From: Oceanicola sp. 22II-s10i
GTDB lineage: Bacteria; Pseudomonadota; Alphaproteobacteria; Rhodobacterales; Rhodobacteraceae
Assembly: GCF_002210105.1 (NCBI RefSeq)
Contig: NZ_AQQU01000004.1
Span: forward strand, 1 to 64,000
Direction: 5' to 3'
Length of the DNA: 64,000 bases
The notes below the pieces were generated by a model. It had not been told where the DNA came from. It was given only the letters and a program-made list of their open reading frames with translations, and ran no database searches. Positions 42,912 through 54,116 of this stretch are shown in pieces (the first letter of the stretch is position 1; each line of letters opens with the position of its first letter). Position numbers and translations under genes: made by a program.

Positions 42912-45900
42912 TCATGACACCAGACATTCTGCCTGCCGGATCATCAGCAATCCAAAGACATGCGTGATCCGGGAGTTCATGTCCCGGCGGACCTGCCCCG
43001 TCAGGATGCAGGGATGCCTTCGGTCCGTTCCGTCCAGCATCACCGTGGGTTCCTCGAACGGCAGTCCTTCGGAGGTGGCCGCCCCGATCGCCTGTCCGAT
43101 CCTGTCCCTGTCGAGCGGATCGAACTGGCCGAGCAGGGTCTGCAGCGTCCGTCCCTCATCAGGTGACAGCAGATCGCAGAGGTTGCGGCTGAAAAACGTC
43201 TCGCAGTTCACGGCGTCATGCGAATAGAACCCGACGCCGAGCGCCTTCTGCGCCCGGTCGAACTGGTCCAGAAGCATCTCGGTCCGTGTCAGGCTGTTGA
43301 TGTCGCGGCAGACCCCGACGATGCAGCGCGGGCGCCCTTCCTGTTCGCTCAGACGCGCGCCCCGCGCCTCTACCGTGGCATGGGTGCCGTCTTCGCGCTG
43401 CAGGTAAAGACGTAGGTTGAACGGGGCGCCGGTGGCCATCGTGCGTTCGATCGCCGTCTGGAACTCGCGCGAGTTCTGCGGCGAGAAACAGCCCAGCCAG
43501 GTGTCGAAATCCGGCGCACCCTTCTGGCGGGACCGCCCGTGCACGTCATACATGCTGTCCGACCATGAAAGCTGGTTCGACTGGATGTCGAGCCGCCAGT
43601 GCGCGATCTCGGCCATCTCCTCGACCATGTCCATCTTGATCATGAGTTCGTCGGATTCGGTCTCGGTCGCGATCAGCGTGACGCCGCGGATGTCCCGCGT
43701 TTCGCTGAAATAGGGTTCGGCCCTGATCTGGACCAGCTTGCTGCCCGAGACGAAGGTCTCCTCCTGCGGTTCGCGGGTCTGCATGGAATTCGACGCGATG
43801 CGCAGCAGGGAGGGATAGCCCGGCGGCACACTGCATTGCGAGATGTGCATGTTGTCCAGACCGTCGGCGATGTCGAACCGGCGCCGGGCCTGGGCCGAGC
43901 TGTGCAGGATCTGCAACGCGCTGTCGACAACCAGGATCGCGATCGGGGCGGAATGCAGGATCGATTCCAGATCGCGCCGCACGCCTTCCAGTTCCGTCGT
44001 GTTGATCTGCAATTCCTCGTTCACTGTCAGCAGCTCTTCGTTGGAGCTCTGCAGTTCCTCGTTCGAGGTCTCGAGTTCCTCGTTGGTGGCCTGCAGATCC
44101 TCGTTGGAGCTCTGCAGTTCCTCGTTCAGCGACTGCTGTTCCTCGTTCGCCGTCTGCAACTCCTCGATGGTCTGCTGCAACGCCTCGCGGGTCGAGGCCA
44201 CATCGGCCTCGAGCTGGCGCAACTGGTGAACCTCGTAGTCCTTGGCTTCGCCCTCCAGTTCGCGCGGGTCGAAACTGAGCTGCTGGATGGCCAGCAGGGT
44301 GTAGGTTTCCTTGTCGCTCGGCAGCCGCAGCGGATAGGCTTCGAGCTGAACATGGGTGCGGTCCGGGCCGGGCATCTCGTGCCGCGCGCCCCGGCGTCTC
44401 TCGCCGCGTTTCGTGGCGACGGTGCACAGGCTCGGCGCCTCTTCGCGCAGCGGCGATTTCAGCAGCGACAGGGACAGGTCCAGCCGCGTTTCCTCGCCAA
44501 GTTCGATGAAGTCGGACAGGTTGCCGAAGACGCGGATGATGTTGTTCGCCCCGGTCACCAGAACCGAGTTGGGCCCCAGCGAGCGTGCGAGGCCTTCGAA
44601 CATCTCCATATGGATGTCCGGCGGCGCTTCACGTTTCGGACGGGTGCCGCGCGCGGAACCCAGCCAGCGGGGTGCGGGCGTCTGGAAATCCCGCACGCGC
44701 GAAGCCATGTCGCGGCGGGCGATGGTGCGCTTGCGGAACAGGCGGTTGCTGTCCGACAGGATTTCGAAATCGGCGTGCAGTTGGCCGATGGTTTCGGAAC
44801 TGCCGAGGAACAGCACCCCGCGCGGTCGCAGGGCATAGTGCAGACGGTTCAGCACCTTTTCCTGCAGGCTCGGATTGAAATAGATCAGCAGGTTGCGCAT
44901 CGACACGAGGTCGATGTTGATGAAGGGCGGATCCTGAAAGATGTTGTGCTGCGAGAACAGGATCAGCTGCTTCAGCACCGCCTTGACCGCGACCTTGTGG
45001 TCGTCCCTTTCGAAATAGCGGTCGATCAGTTCCGCCGGAATGTCGTTCGCCGCCGCCAGTGGATAGACCCCGCGCCGCCCGATCCGCAGGGCGTTTTCGT
45101 CGATGTCCGTGGCAAAGATCTGGATCATCCGGGCGTCGATCTGGCCGGGGCCGCCGCAGGCTTCGACGATCAGCATGGCGATGGTATAGACCTCTTCGCC
45201 CGTGGCGCAGCCGGCGACCCAGATGCGCAGCGGCTCGCCTTCGTCGCGGGCCTCGATGATCTGGCGGATCTCCATGCCGAGCCGTTCGAACTGGCCGGGG
45301 TCGCGAAAGAACCGGGTGACCGAGATCAGCAGGTCCCGGAACAGGGCATCCACCTCTTTGCTGTTGGTGCGGCAATGGGCGATATACTGGTCGAACGCGG
45401 TGATCCGCAGCGCGGTCATCCGCCGCTTGATGCGGCGCTGGATGGTGGTGTCCTTGTATTCGCGGAAATCGACCTGTGTGCGGGCCAGCAGGATCTGCAT
45501 CAGTTCGCGGGATTCCGCGTCTTTCTCCTCCGCCCGCTTGAACAGGGTCAGGTCGCGCGGACTGGCCATGATCTCGGTGATGTGTTCCGAGATCTGTTCT
45601 GGCGTCAGTACGAGGTCGATGCAGCCGGTTTCCACCGCCGAGGCGGGCATGCCGTCGTATTTCGCGGTGGCCTGATCCTGCGCGATGGTGATCCCGCCGG
45701 CCTCGCGCACCGCCTGCACGCCGTAACTGCCATCCGATCCCGTGCCGGACAGCACGATGGCGATGCATTTTTCCCCGCCCTCGTCGGCAAGGCTGTAGAA
45801 CAACCGGTCGACCGAGGGTTTCGGCGTGCCGGGCCCGCCCGCAGGGTCGACCAGTCGCAGGGCGCCGTCGGACAGGATGACATCCCGGCTGGGCGGCGTG

Positions 45901-46184
45901 ATGTAGATAGTGTCGGGCTCGGGCGCGTCTCCATCCTGCAGTTCCCGGACGGGCAGTTCGGTCTCCCGCGCGACCAGCGTGGACATCAGGCTCTTGTGCG
46001 AGGGCGACAGGTGCTGCGCGATGACGTAACAGGCGCCGGTGCGTGGCGGCAGGTCGCGCACGAAGGCGCTGATGGCCTCAAGACCGCCCGCCGAGGCGGC
46101 TATGCCCACGATCCAGGGCAGCTCGGAATCGTCGGCCAAGTCCCGGCCTCCCGCTGTCGTTCGCAGGTCGGTTGGCAAGGGCAC
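42912..46184 (-). CDS. CheB-CheR-PAS fusion protein without a kinase domain
   Basis: 1090 residues. CheB methylesterase (about 24-205; Ser31 in GIAASAGG, His58 in AQHLSP, Asp151 in GTGSDG), CheR methyltransferase (about 215-490; [14 protein letters not shown]), a coiled coil of NEELQ/SNEEL heptads (about 655-735), then two PAS regions (about 740-870 and 880-1000) and a last PAS-like part. Relatives usually end in a HisKA or HWE kinase; none is present. The GTG start given has a weak site; a TTG at 46139, 7 bases after GGGAGG, would give a protein 15 residues shorter and may be the real start. Confidence 0.87.
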   Translation of the reverse strand: MPLPTDLRTTAGGRDLADDSELPWIVGIAASAGGLEAISAFVRDLPPRTGACYVIAQHLSPSHKSLMSTLVARETELPVRELQDGDAPEPDTIYITPPSRDVILSDGALRLVDPAGGPGTPKPSVDRLFYSLADEGGEKCIAIVLSGTGSDGSYGVQAVREAGGITIAQDQATAKYDGMPASAVETGCIDLVLTPEQISEHITEIMASPRDLTLFKRAEEKDAESRELMQILLARTQVDFREYKDTTIQRRIKRRMTALRITAFDQYIAHCRTNSKEVDALFRDLLISVTRFFRDPGQFERLGMEIRQIIEARDEGEPLRIWVAGCATGEEVYTIAMLIVEACGGPGQIDARMIQIFATDIDENALRIGRRGVYPLAAANDIPAELIDRYFERDDHKVAVKAVLKQLILFSQHNIFQDPPFINIDLVSMRNLLIYFNPSLQEKVLNRLHYALRPRGVLFLGSSETIGQLHADFEILSDSNRLFRKRTIARRDMASRVRDFQTPAPRWLGSARGTRPKREAPPDIHMEMFEGLARSLGPNSVLVTGANNIIRVFGNLSDFIELGEETRLDLSLSLLKSPLREEAPSLCTVATKRGERRRGARHEMPGPDRTHVQLEAYPLRLPSDKETYTLLAIQQLSFDPRELEGEAKDYEVHQLRQLEADVASTREALQQTIEELQTANEEQQSLNEELQSSNEDLQATNEELETSNEELQSSNEELLTVNEELQINTTELEGVRRDLESILHSAPIAILVVDSALQILHSSAQARRRFDIADGLDNMHISQCSVPPGYPSLLRIASNSMQTREPQEETFVSGSKLVQIRAEPYFSETRDIRGVTLIATETESDELMIKMDMVEEMAEIAHWRLDIQSNQLSWSDSMYDVHGRSRQKGAPDFDTWLGCFSPQNSREFQTAIERTMATGAPFNLRLYLQREDGTHATVEARGARLSEQEGRPRCIVGVCRDINSLTRTEMLLDQFDRAQKALGVGFYSHDAVNCETFFSRNLCDLLSPDEGRTLQTLLGQFDPLDRDRIGQAIGAATSEGLPFEEPTVMLDGTDRRHPCILTGQVRRDMNSRITHVFGLLMIRQAECLVS

Positions 46185-46227
46185 TTGCCCCGGCTGAACC
46201 GGCCCGCATCAGTCGGCGTGAGGATAG

Positions 46228-46253
46228 GTTAATACGTCTTAACGAAGTCTTAA
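46228..46253 (-). promoter_or_regulatory. AT-rich repeats before the CheB-CheR-PAS gene
   Basis: GTCTTAA occurs twice with an 11-bp step (46236, 46247), and GTTAA-N6-TTAAC forms an inverted repeat at 46228-46243. In this GC-rich genome the AT-rich patch probably marks a promoter or operator. Confidence 0.4.
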
Positions 46254-46280
46254 TGGAGCAGGAAAATCGCGCGCTGGTTG

Positions 46281-47120
46281 TCAGCGCACCATGAACGGGC
46301 GCGGTCTCAGCCGGCCCCCTGCGGTGCCGGGCAGGTGCCGGTTCAGCCGCCGGTAGGCGAGGCCGAACAGACCGATGATCCCCAGCGACAGCAGCACGAA
46401 GTAGAAGGCGAGGATCGGGTAGGGGATGAAGGGGTTGAACGTCTTGTCGGCAAGGTAGCTCGCGTAATAGAGCGCGTCGCCCTTCTGCTGCCATGCCGGG
46501 AAGGACGAGAAGAAGACCAGCGTCGTGGCATGGGTCAGGAATATCGCTTCGTTCGTATAGGCGGGCCACGCGAGGCGCAGCATGGTGGGCCATATGATCT
46601 TTCGGAACTTCATCCAGCCGGTGAAGCCGTAGGCATCCGCCGCCTCCAGATCGCCCTTGGGGACGGACCGCAGGGCGCCATAGAAGATTTCCGCCGAATA
46701 GGCCGAGGTGTTCAGGAACAGCACGATCAGCGCGCCCGCCCATGCCCGTGTCAGCCAGCGGGTTTCGGCCGTGAACTGGGCGAACCACAGGTCGATCTCC
46801 AGCCCGTTCCGGGGCAGCAGGGTCAGCGCCTCGTAGGCGATGAAGAACTGGATGAAGAGCGGCGAGCCGCGGAAGACGAAGATGAACCACTGCGCGGGCT
46901 TGCGCAGGATCGCAAGGCGGGAATTGCGGGCCAGCGCGACGGCGGTTGCGAAGAAAAAGCCCGAGCACAGGGCCAGAACTGCGAAGTAGACGTTCCAGAT
47001 CAGGCCCGACCCGATCAGCACGAAATGGTCGCAGAGGGTGAAGTCCGCCTTGGGCAGCAGCCGCTCACCGATGCCGATCGAGCGGAAGGCATAGTTCTGG
47101 ATGGTCTCGACGCAACTCAT
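46281..47120 (-). CDS. Polar amino-acid ABC transporter permease (HisM/ArtM type)
   Basis: 279 residues with about five membrane segments and the inner-membrane ATPase-contact loop SAEIFYGALRSVPKGDLEAADAYGF. The family imports basic or other polar amino acids. The ATG overlaps the stop of the sister permease gene. MSCVETIQ was chosen as start over a longer frame without a site. Confidence 0.88.
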   Translation of the reverse strand: MSCVETIQNYAFRSIGIGERLLPKADFTLCDHFVLIGSGLIWNVYFAVLALCSGFFFATAVALARNSRLAILRKPAQWFIFVFRGSPLFIQFFIAYEALTLLPRNGLEIDLWFAQFTAETRWLTRAWAGALIVLFLNTSAYSAEIFYGALRSVPKGDLEAADAYGFTGWMKFRKIIWPTMLRLAWPAYTNEAIFLTHATTLVFFSSFPAWQQKGDALYYASYLADKTFNPFIPYPILAFYFVLLSLGIIGLFGLAYRRLNRHLPGTAGGRLRPRPFMVR

Positions 47121-47995
47121 GCCGCGCGCCTCATCTCTTCGCCTGCCATGGTGGCCTGCCCGTGGGACAGGCGGCGGGACAGGCGGGCGAGGAAAACTTC
47201 GGAGACCTTGGTCAGGCTCAGGTAGAAGACCAGCAGCCCGAGGAAATACCACAGCCGCCAGTCGCCATGCGGATAGTCATAGGCCTGCGTCTTGGTGCCC
47301 CCCATCTCGCGCGCCCAATAGACGATGTCCTCGACCCCGAGGATGAACAGCAGCGGCGTGGCCTTGATGAGGATCATCCACAGGTTCGACAGGCCGGGCA
47401 GGGCATAGACCCACATCTGCGGGATCAGGATTCGCCATGTGATCTGGCGGCGTGTCATGCCGTAGGCCTCGCCGGTTTCCAGCTGCGCTTTAGGCACAGC
47501 GTTCATCGCGCCGGACAACACGAAAGCCGCGAAGGCGCCGAAGACGAAGGCAAAGGCGATGACGGCGAGGGACACGCCGTAAAGCTCATGCTGCCATTGC
47601 GGAGCCGAGGACAGCGGCAGCTTGGCCTGCGCGCAGACGACGAAGTCGTTGCCCTGCCGGACCGGCAGGTCCCAGTCGGGGCATTTCGTCTTGTGTCGCA
47701 GCCACTCCAGCCCCTGATCGAGGGCGAGCGGCACGAAGAGGAAGAAGGCGATGTCGGGCACGCCGCGTGCCAGCGCGCTGTAACCCTTGCCGATCCAGCG
47801 CAGCGGCGCGACATGCGACCGGGCCGCCAGCGCGCCCGCAAACCCCATGGCCAGCGCACAGGGCACCGTGACCAGCATCAGGGCGATGACGACGAGGAAG
47901 CTCTGGTAGAACAGCAGGTGTTTGCCCGTCGTGAAGTAACAGGCGAACCAGCGCAGACCTTCGAGCGATTTGGGATCGGAGCAGAATTCGAACAT
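47117..47995 (-). CDS. Polar amino-acid ABC transporter permease (HisQ type)
   Basis: 292 residues; membrane segments flank an unusual Cys/Lys-rich periplasmic insertion (about 85-130; RHKTKCPDWDLPVRQGNDFVVCAQAKL). The EAA-like loop is FVLSGAMNAVPKAQLETGEAYGM. It pairs with the HisM-type subunit. The insertion with two Cys is longer than in typical HisQ. Confidence 0.88.
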   Translation of the reverse strand: MFEFCSDPKSLEGLRWFACYFTTGKHLLFYQSFLVVIALMLVTVPCALAMGFAGALAARSHVAPLRWIGKGYSALARGVPDIAFFLFVPLALDQGLEWLRHKTKCPDWDLPVRQGNDFVVCAQAKLPLSSAPQWQHELYGVSLAVIAFAFVFGAFAAFVLSGAMNAVPKAQLETGEAYGMTRRQITWRILIPQMWVYALPGLSNLWMILIKATPLLFILGVEDIVYWAREMGGTKTQAYDYPHGDWRLWYFLGLLVFYLSLTKVSEVFLARLSRRLSHGQATMAGEEMRRAA

Positions 47996-48039
47996 CGGAA
48001 ACGGGAACCGGGGCCGCGCGGGCCCCGGTCCGTGTCATG

Positions 48040-48771
48040 TCAGTAGGTCGCGGTGTCCTCGCCGAACCACTTCTTGAGCAGTTCGTTGAGCGAGCCGTCT
48101 TCCTTCATCGAGGTGATCGCGGCATCCAGCTTTTCCTTCAGCTCGGTGTCGCTCTCGCGCAGGCCGAGGCCGACGCCGCCGCCAAGCTGAACGTCCTCGC
48201 CGACGAACATCAGCTCGCCGTTGGATTCCTCGACGAACGGCTTGAGGTAGTCCTTGTCGGCGAAAACCGCGTCGGCCTCGCCGTTGCGGACTGCGGCGAT
48301 GGTTTCCTCGGGCGTCGCGAATTCGACCAGCGTCGCGCCGGTTTCGGCCACGTGGCCGGCCTGGATCGTGGCGGTCTGTGCGGCGACGACGCCGCCTTCA
48401 AGGTCGACGTCCGGGGCCATCGCGACATAGGCCGACGAGGCGGGCGGGAAGTAGTTCTGGGTGAAGTCGATGACCTGGTCGCGTTCGTCGGTGATCGACA
48501 TGCCCGCGATGATGACATCGTAGTTGCCGCTGACGAGGTTCGGGATGATCGAATCCCAGTCGTTGGTGACCCATTCGCAGGTCAGTTCGGCCCGCGCGCA
48601 GAGCTCGTCGCCCACTTCGCGCTCGAAGCCCGAGACCTGGCCGTTGTCGTCGATGAAGTTGAACGGAGGATAGGCGCCCTCGGTCCCCAGACGGACGGTC
48701 TGCGAATGGCTCGCGGCCAGCGCGGCACCGGCGGCCACGGCAAATACGGTGGAAAGGATGATGGATTTCAT
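48040..48771 (-). CDS. Periplasmic amino-acid binding protein
   Basis: 243 residues with a signal peptide (MKSIILSTVFAVAAGAALAA) and the type-2 fold signature LGTEGAYPPFNFIDDNGQVSGFEREVGDELC, followed by DWDSIIPNLVSGNYDVIIAGMSIT. The arrangement is that of lysine/arginine/ornithine or histidine binding proteins. It follows the ATPase gene and precedes the permeases, 44 bases before HisQ. Confidence 0.9.
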   Translation of the reverse strand: MKSIILSTVFAVAAGAALAASHSQTVRLGTEGAYPPFNFIDDNGQVSGFEREVGDELCARAELTCEWVTNDWDSIIPNLVSGNYDVIIAGMSITDERDQVIDFTQNYFPPASSAYVAMAPDVDLEGGVVAAQTATIQAGHVAETGATLVEFATPEETIAAVRNGEADAVFADKDYLKPFVEESNGELMFVGEDVQLGGGVGLGLRESDTELKEKLDAAITSMKEDGSLNELLKKWFGEDTATY

Positions 48772-48919
48772 CGGTAGTCTCCCGGTTGGTCGGCGGCCTG
48801 ACCGGCCGCTCATGATGGGACAGCCTTGGCATGGAATCGCGCTGAGACAAGGGGATTGTGCCCAAATCTTCGGCGGGACAGCGCCTGACGGCGCGTCATG
48901 AGGCAGTTCCGGGCGACGG

Positions 48920-49696
48920 TCAGGCGGACTGCGTCGCCGACAGGAAGCCGCGCAGCCGTTCCGTCTGGGGATTGCCGAACAGCTGCTGCGGCGGGCCTTC
49001 CTCGATGATCCTGCCCTGATGCAGGAACACCACCTGATCGGACACGTCCGCCGCCAGCCGCATGTCGTGGGTCACCAGCAGCATCGTGCGCCCTTCGGCG
49101 GCGAGGTCCTTAATGACCTTGACCACTTCCTGTTCCAGCTCCGGGTCGAGCGCGGATGTCGGTTCGTCGAACAGCAGCGCCTCGGGCTCCATGCAGAGCG
49201 CGCGGGCGATCGCCGCGCGCTGCTGCTGGCCGCCGGATAGTTGCGCGGGCCATGCGTCGGCCTTGTCCGCGATGCCGACCTTGGCCAGGTAGGCGCGCGC
49301 GCGCTCCTCGACCTCGGCCCGGTCGCGGCCCAGAACGGTGAGGGGCGCTTCCATCACGTTCTGCAGGATCGTCATGTGAGACCACAGGTTGAACTGCTGG
49401 AACACCATCGACAGGTTCGTCCGGATGCGCAGCACCTGCTTGGGATCGCCGGGATGCCGTGCCATGTGCTCGCCGCGCCATTTCACCGCTTCGCCCTTGA
49501 ACAGGATCTCGCCCGCCTGGCTGTCCTCGAGCAGGTTGGCGCAGCGCAGGAGGGTGGACTTGCCCGAACCGGACGATCCGATCAGCGACACGACCTCGCC
49601 CTGCCGGGCCAGCAGGTCGACGCCTTTCAGCACCTCGAGCGCGCCGTAGGATTTGTGGAGATCGCGGATTTCGATGACGGGGGCGGGTGAGGTCAC
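48920..49696 (-). CDS. Polar amino-acid ABC transporter ATPase (HisP type)
   Basis: 258 residues with Walker A GSSGSGKST, Q loop FQQFNLWSHM, signature LSGGQQQRAAIARAL and Walker B ALLFDEPTSALD. The start is given as GTG (VTSPAPVIEIRDL), where family homology begins; no good ribosome site is visible, so it may differ. First of four transporter genes, separated from the binding-protein gene by 148 bp. Confidence 0.9.
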   Translation of the reverse strand: MTSPAPVIEIRDLHKSYGALEVLKGVDLLARQGEVVSLIGSSGSGKSTLLRCANLLEDSQAGEILFKGEAVKWRGEHMARHPGDPKQVLRIRTNLSMVFQQFNLWSHMTILQNVMEAPLTVLGRDRAEVEERARAYLAKVGIADKADAWPAQLSGGQQQRAAIARALCMEPEALLFDEPTSALDPELEQEVVKVIKDLAAEGRTMLLVTHDMRLAADVSDQVVFLHQGRIIEEGPPQQLFGNPQTERLRGFLSATQSA

Positions 49697-49806
49697 GTGC
49701 AGGCGGGTCCGTTGGTCAGGCTTCGCGCCAGTAGGGCGCGGATCGCGACGGATTGCAACGGTGGCGGCACCCGCGCGGCCGCGTGACGCCACGCGATGCC
49801 GCGCTG

Positions 49807-50574
49807 TCAGGCGGCGTCGCCGGTTCTGGGCGTCGGTACGGCGAGGAAATCGGCGGCGGGTATCCGGGCGAGCCCGTTGATGCAGAGCGCGGCCCGGTCG
49901 GTTTCGGGCAGGTCGGCAAGCGCCGCCTCGACCGCGGCGAGGATCGCATCACCATCCTGGCCGAGCGCGGTGATCAGCGGCATGCCGGGGGTTGGCGCGG
50001 TCCGTCCGATTTCGCGCAGCATGACGGCATGGGCATCGTAGCGCTGGATCAGCCGCCAGGTGTTGGCGTCGACACAGGCGATATCCGCCGTGCCCTCGGC
50101 CACCATGCGGGCCGAGATGACGTGCCCGCCGGTCGCCTCCATCTGACCGAACCGCGCGCCGATGCGTGCGGCGTGGTTCAGCGGCGCGGCCCAGCCGGAT
50201 TGCGACAACGTGTCGTTGAACACCAGCCGCAGGGCCGCCCAGTCCTGCGGATCGGTGCGGGTTTCGTCCTGCCGCACCACGAAGACCGAGTTGTAGTAGC
50301 CCGGCGGGCAACCCGGCAGGTCCATGTCCGGGCAGGCCAGCAATTGAACCTTGCCATGCAGGCGTGCGCGGTAGGGCAGGCCGCAGGTCTGCGACAGCAC
50401 CAGATCGGGCGACAGCCAGTGATCGAGCAGCGGCGCCTCGTCCCGGCGCAGCGCGTCCGGCGCGGCGATGCCCGCATCGCGCAGGGTGTCGCGGATCAGG
50501 GACCAGAACCGGTCGGTGGAGGCGCGATGCTCGGCCCGGTCATACATCGGCAGGGACGCGAAGGGTGCGCTCAT
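49807..50574 (-). CDS. PhnD-like binding protein without a signal peptide
   Basis: 255 residues with the phosphonate-binding-protein fold (SLPMYDRAEHRASTDRFW start, LSQTCGLPYRARLHGKVQLLACPDM, VVRQDE, FNDTLSQSGWAAPLNH). The N terminus has no hydrophobic segment, so the protein should stay in the cytoplasm and act as a sensor or enzyme rather than in uptake. Its ATG overlaps the stop of the TerB-like gene. Confidence 0.78.
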   Translation of the reverse strand: MSAPFASLPMYDRAEHRASTDRFWSLIRDTLRDAGIAAPDALRRDEAPLLDHWLSPDLVLSQTCGLPYRARLHGKVQLLACPDMDLPGCPPGYYNSVFVVRQDETRTDPQDWAALRLVFNDTLSQSGWAAPLNHAARIGARFGQMEATGGHVISARMVAEGTADIACVDANTWRLIQRYDAHAVMLREIGRTAPTPGMPLITALGQDGDAILAAVEAALADLPETDRAALCINGLARIPAADFLAVPTPRTGDAA

Positions 50575-51008
50575 CCGCGGCTGACCCGCAGGCGCGCGGC
50601 GTTGCTCTCCGCATCGCCGATGCCCAGCAGGTTGGCGACCAGCCGCATCAGCGCGTCTTCGTCCTGATGCCGCGACCCGTCGTCCATGACCACGGACCAC
50701 AGCGCCTCGATCACGCCGATCCGCTCCTCGAGCGGGACCGCATCCTTGATCGCGCGGGTGAAGCGCACGGTATCCGGCGCTTCGGCCTCCAGCGTCTCGG
50801 CCTGCGCGCGCAGGGCCAGCGCGTCCTCTCCGGTCAGGCCGTAGCGTTGTTCGATCAGCTTGAGGATCCGGGCCTTCTCGGAGCCGTCATAGGTGCCGTC
50901 GCTGCGTGCCACACGGACGAGCAGCGCGGTCAGGGCCAGACGGGCGTCGATCTCCGTCACGGCGGACGGGTTCGGCGCGGTCAGGCGGGCGAGGAAATCT
51001 GCAAACAT
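50571..51008 (-). CDS. TerB-like protein
   Basis: 145 residues, all helical: ALTALLVRVARSDGTYDGSEKARILKLIEQRYGL and SVVMDDGSRHQDEDALMRLVANLLGI show the two Asp-rich helix pairs of the TerB fold, which binds metal. TerB proteins belong to membrane-linked stress systems, but stand-alone copies have unknown roles. It is translationally coupled to the PhnD-like gene. No clear ribosome site was found. Confidence 0.8.
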   Translation of the reverse strand: MFADFLARLTAPNPSAVTEIDARLALTALLVRVARSDGTYDGSEKARILKLIEQRYGLTGEDALALRAQAETLEAEAPDTVRFTRAIKDAVPLEERIGVIEALWSVVMDDGSRHQDEDALMRLVANLLGIGDAESNAARLRVSRG

Positions 51009-51067
51009 GCGGTCTACATAGGCATTGTCGCGGGGCAGGCCAATCACGAAAGTGTTCCGCCCGATGG

Positions 51068-51481
51068 TCAGTCTTTGTGCGGAAACGGCCCCAGCACCCG
51101 CTCGCACAGCGCGCTGTCCTGATATTCCCGCGCCTCGACGATCATGCCGTCGCGAAGGCGATACATCAGGCAGTAGTTGTTCTCGTAAGGCATGCCGTCG
51201 GCGGCGGTCATCCGGCCCTCGGCTTCGACCACGACCCAGTCCTCGTCCGCCAGAAAGCGCGAGGGCACCGTCCTGTTCGTGCCGGAGGTCACCGAGCGCA
51301 CGTGGCCATAGAGGTCGCGCAGGATGGACGCCTTGCCGTGAAAGGTGCGCGACCACGAATAACGGCCGGTGACGGTCATGGTCGCATCCTCGGCCAGGTG
51401 CTGCACGAACAGCGTGCCGTCCCCTTCGGCCAGTCCGGCGAATATCCGGCGCATCAGGGCCTTGTTCTCGGTCGGTGTCAT
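51068..51481 (-). CDS. NTF2/SnoaL-like protein
   Basis: 137 residues with the cone-shaped fold of the SnoaL family: N-terminal helices (NKALMRRIFAGLAEGDGTLFVQHLAEDATMTVTG) and a strand-rich end (RFLADEDWVVVEAEGRMTAADGMPYENNYCLMYRLRDGMIVEAREYQD). Such proteins may be enzymes or ligand binders; the function is unknown. It lies 59 bases upstream of the TerB-like gene on the same strand. Confidence 0.82.
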   Translation of the reverse strand: MTPTENKALMRRIFAGLAEGDGTLFVQHLAEDATMTVTGRYSWSRTFHGKASILRDLYGHVRSVTSGTNRTVPSRFLADEDWVVVEAEGRMTAADGMPYENNYCLMYRLRDGMIVEAREYQDSALCERVLGPFPHKD

Positions 51482-51572
51482 GTCCGGCTCCCTGTGAAAT
51501 GATGACGAAGTGACGGGTGTCCCGTGCGGATCGCGCTATGATGAGCCCGACATTGCCACGAAGGAGACCGTC

Positions 51573-51899
51573 ATGCGCACCCTTTCATTCGCCGCCGCCC
51601 TGACCCTGCTTGCGGCGCCGGTTTCGGCCCAGGCCTGTTTCGATCCCGCGCAATGCGCGCGCGACGCGCTGATGCGGGCGAGTGCGCTTGAGCGGCAGAT
51701 CTCGATCCTTGCCACCGAGATGCGGGCCATGCGCGCCGATCGCGGCGAACTGGCTGCCGAGATCAGGGGATTGCGCCGGGCCGTGAACGAGCTCGGCGAC
51801 AGGGTCGAGGTGCTGGAAGACGAAAACGAGGCCCTGCGCGAGGCGCTCGGCGACCGGCTCCCGCAGGATCGCGGGGACAACCAGGCCAACCACCCCTGA
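51573..51899 (+). CDS. Small periplasmic coiled-coil protein
   Basis: 108 residues. A signal peptide (MRTLSFAAALTLLAAPVSAQA) is followed by a Cys pair (ACFDPAQCARDAL) and a heptad-rich helix (about 40-92; EIRGLRRAVNELGDRVEVLEDENEAL). AAGGAG precedes the ATG. No family is recognised. It converges on pyrG with 6 bases between stops. Confidence 0.75.
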   Translation: MRTLSFAAALTLLAAPVSAQACFDPAQCARDALMRASALERQISILATEMRAMRADRGELAAEIRGLRRAVNELGDRVEVLEDENEALREALGDRLPQDRGDNQANHP

Positions 51900-51905
51900 C
51901 GGGCG

Positions 51906-53549
<1,644 letters not shown>

Positions 53550-53742
53550 GGCCCGAAAGCTCCCGTGTAGTCAGCGCGATTTCTGCTGTCCGGCCCCGGA
53601 ACGGTCGGGGAAATCCGGTAAGGAATGCGGGTCGGATAGACCGCATGTCACGGGATTTAAGAGCTAACAGATTCGCCCCGGCCGCGCAAGACGACCGCAA
53701 CATGATGTTGGGGCGGAAAACCCGCCCTCAAATAGTGGTGTA

Positions 53743-54105
53743 TCAGTCCGCGCTCGGCGTCAGGCCGCCTTCGCCGCCGGACGGCGGGGGGGTCAGGCTG
53801 CCGCCATCACCGGGGATCGACGGCGTGGTGTCGTCCGCAGGCGCGGATGCGCCGGGCGTCAGCCGGTCGAGCACCGAGGACCCGGCGCTTTTCTCCGCCG
53901 CGATGACCGTCAGCAGGATCGAGGTGCAGATGAACGCTCCCGCAAGGACCCAGGTGACCTTGCCAAGCGCGGTCGCTGCTGCGCGGCCCGAGGTCGCACC
54001 GCCGCCGCCCATGCCCAGACCGCCGCCTTCGGACCGCTGGATAAGGACCACGCCGATCAGCCCGAGGGCGAGGATCAGGTGGATGATGAGGACAACGTTT
54101 TCCAT
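53743..54105 (-). CDS. secG: Preprotein translocase subunit SecG
   Basis: 120 residues: first membrane segment about 2-20 (VVLIIHLILALGLIGVVLIQ), the conserved RSEGGGLGMGGG loop, a second segment about 50-70, and a Pro/Ser-rich hydrophilic tail that varies among species. SecG assists the SecYE channel in protein export. Three phased repeats precede its start codon. Confidence 0.93.
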   Translation of the reverse strand: MENVVLIIHLILALGLIGVVLIQRSEGGGLGMGGGGATSGRAAATALGKVTWVLAGAFICTSILLTVIAAEKSAGSSVLDRLTPGASAPADDTTPSIPGDGGSLTPPPSGGEGGLTPSAD

Positions 54106-54116
54106 TCAAGCGGCCT

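Noticed and set aside
43980-44220. Tandem DNA repeats resembling a CRISPR array or minisatellite
   Set aside because: The 21-base periodicity encodes the NEELQSS heptads of a coiled coil in frame with the CheB-CheR-PAS protein; there are no unique spacers.
43599-46232. Open frame of 877 codons on the plus strand
   Set aside because: Antisense to the CheB-CheR-PAS gene; composition is typical of a shadow frame.
48881-48898. Overlapping palindromes after the amino-acid ATPase gene
   Set aside because: GCGCC-TGAC-GGCGC and TGACG-GCG-CGTCA are short and GC-rich, with no T-run and no promoter element nearby; expected by chance at this base composition.
53711-53727. Hairpin GGGCGG-AAAAC-CCGCCC between secG and pyrG
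   Set aside because: Considered as a terminator of secG, but it has no T-run on the minus strand and pyrG follows on the same strand; function not supported.
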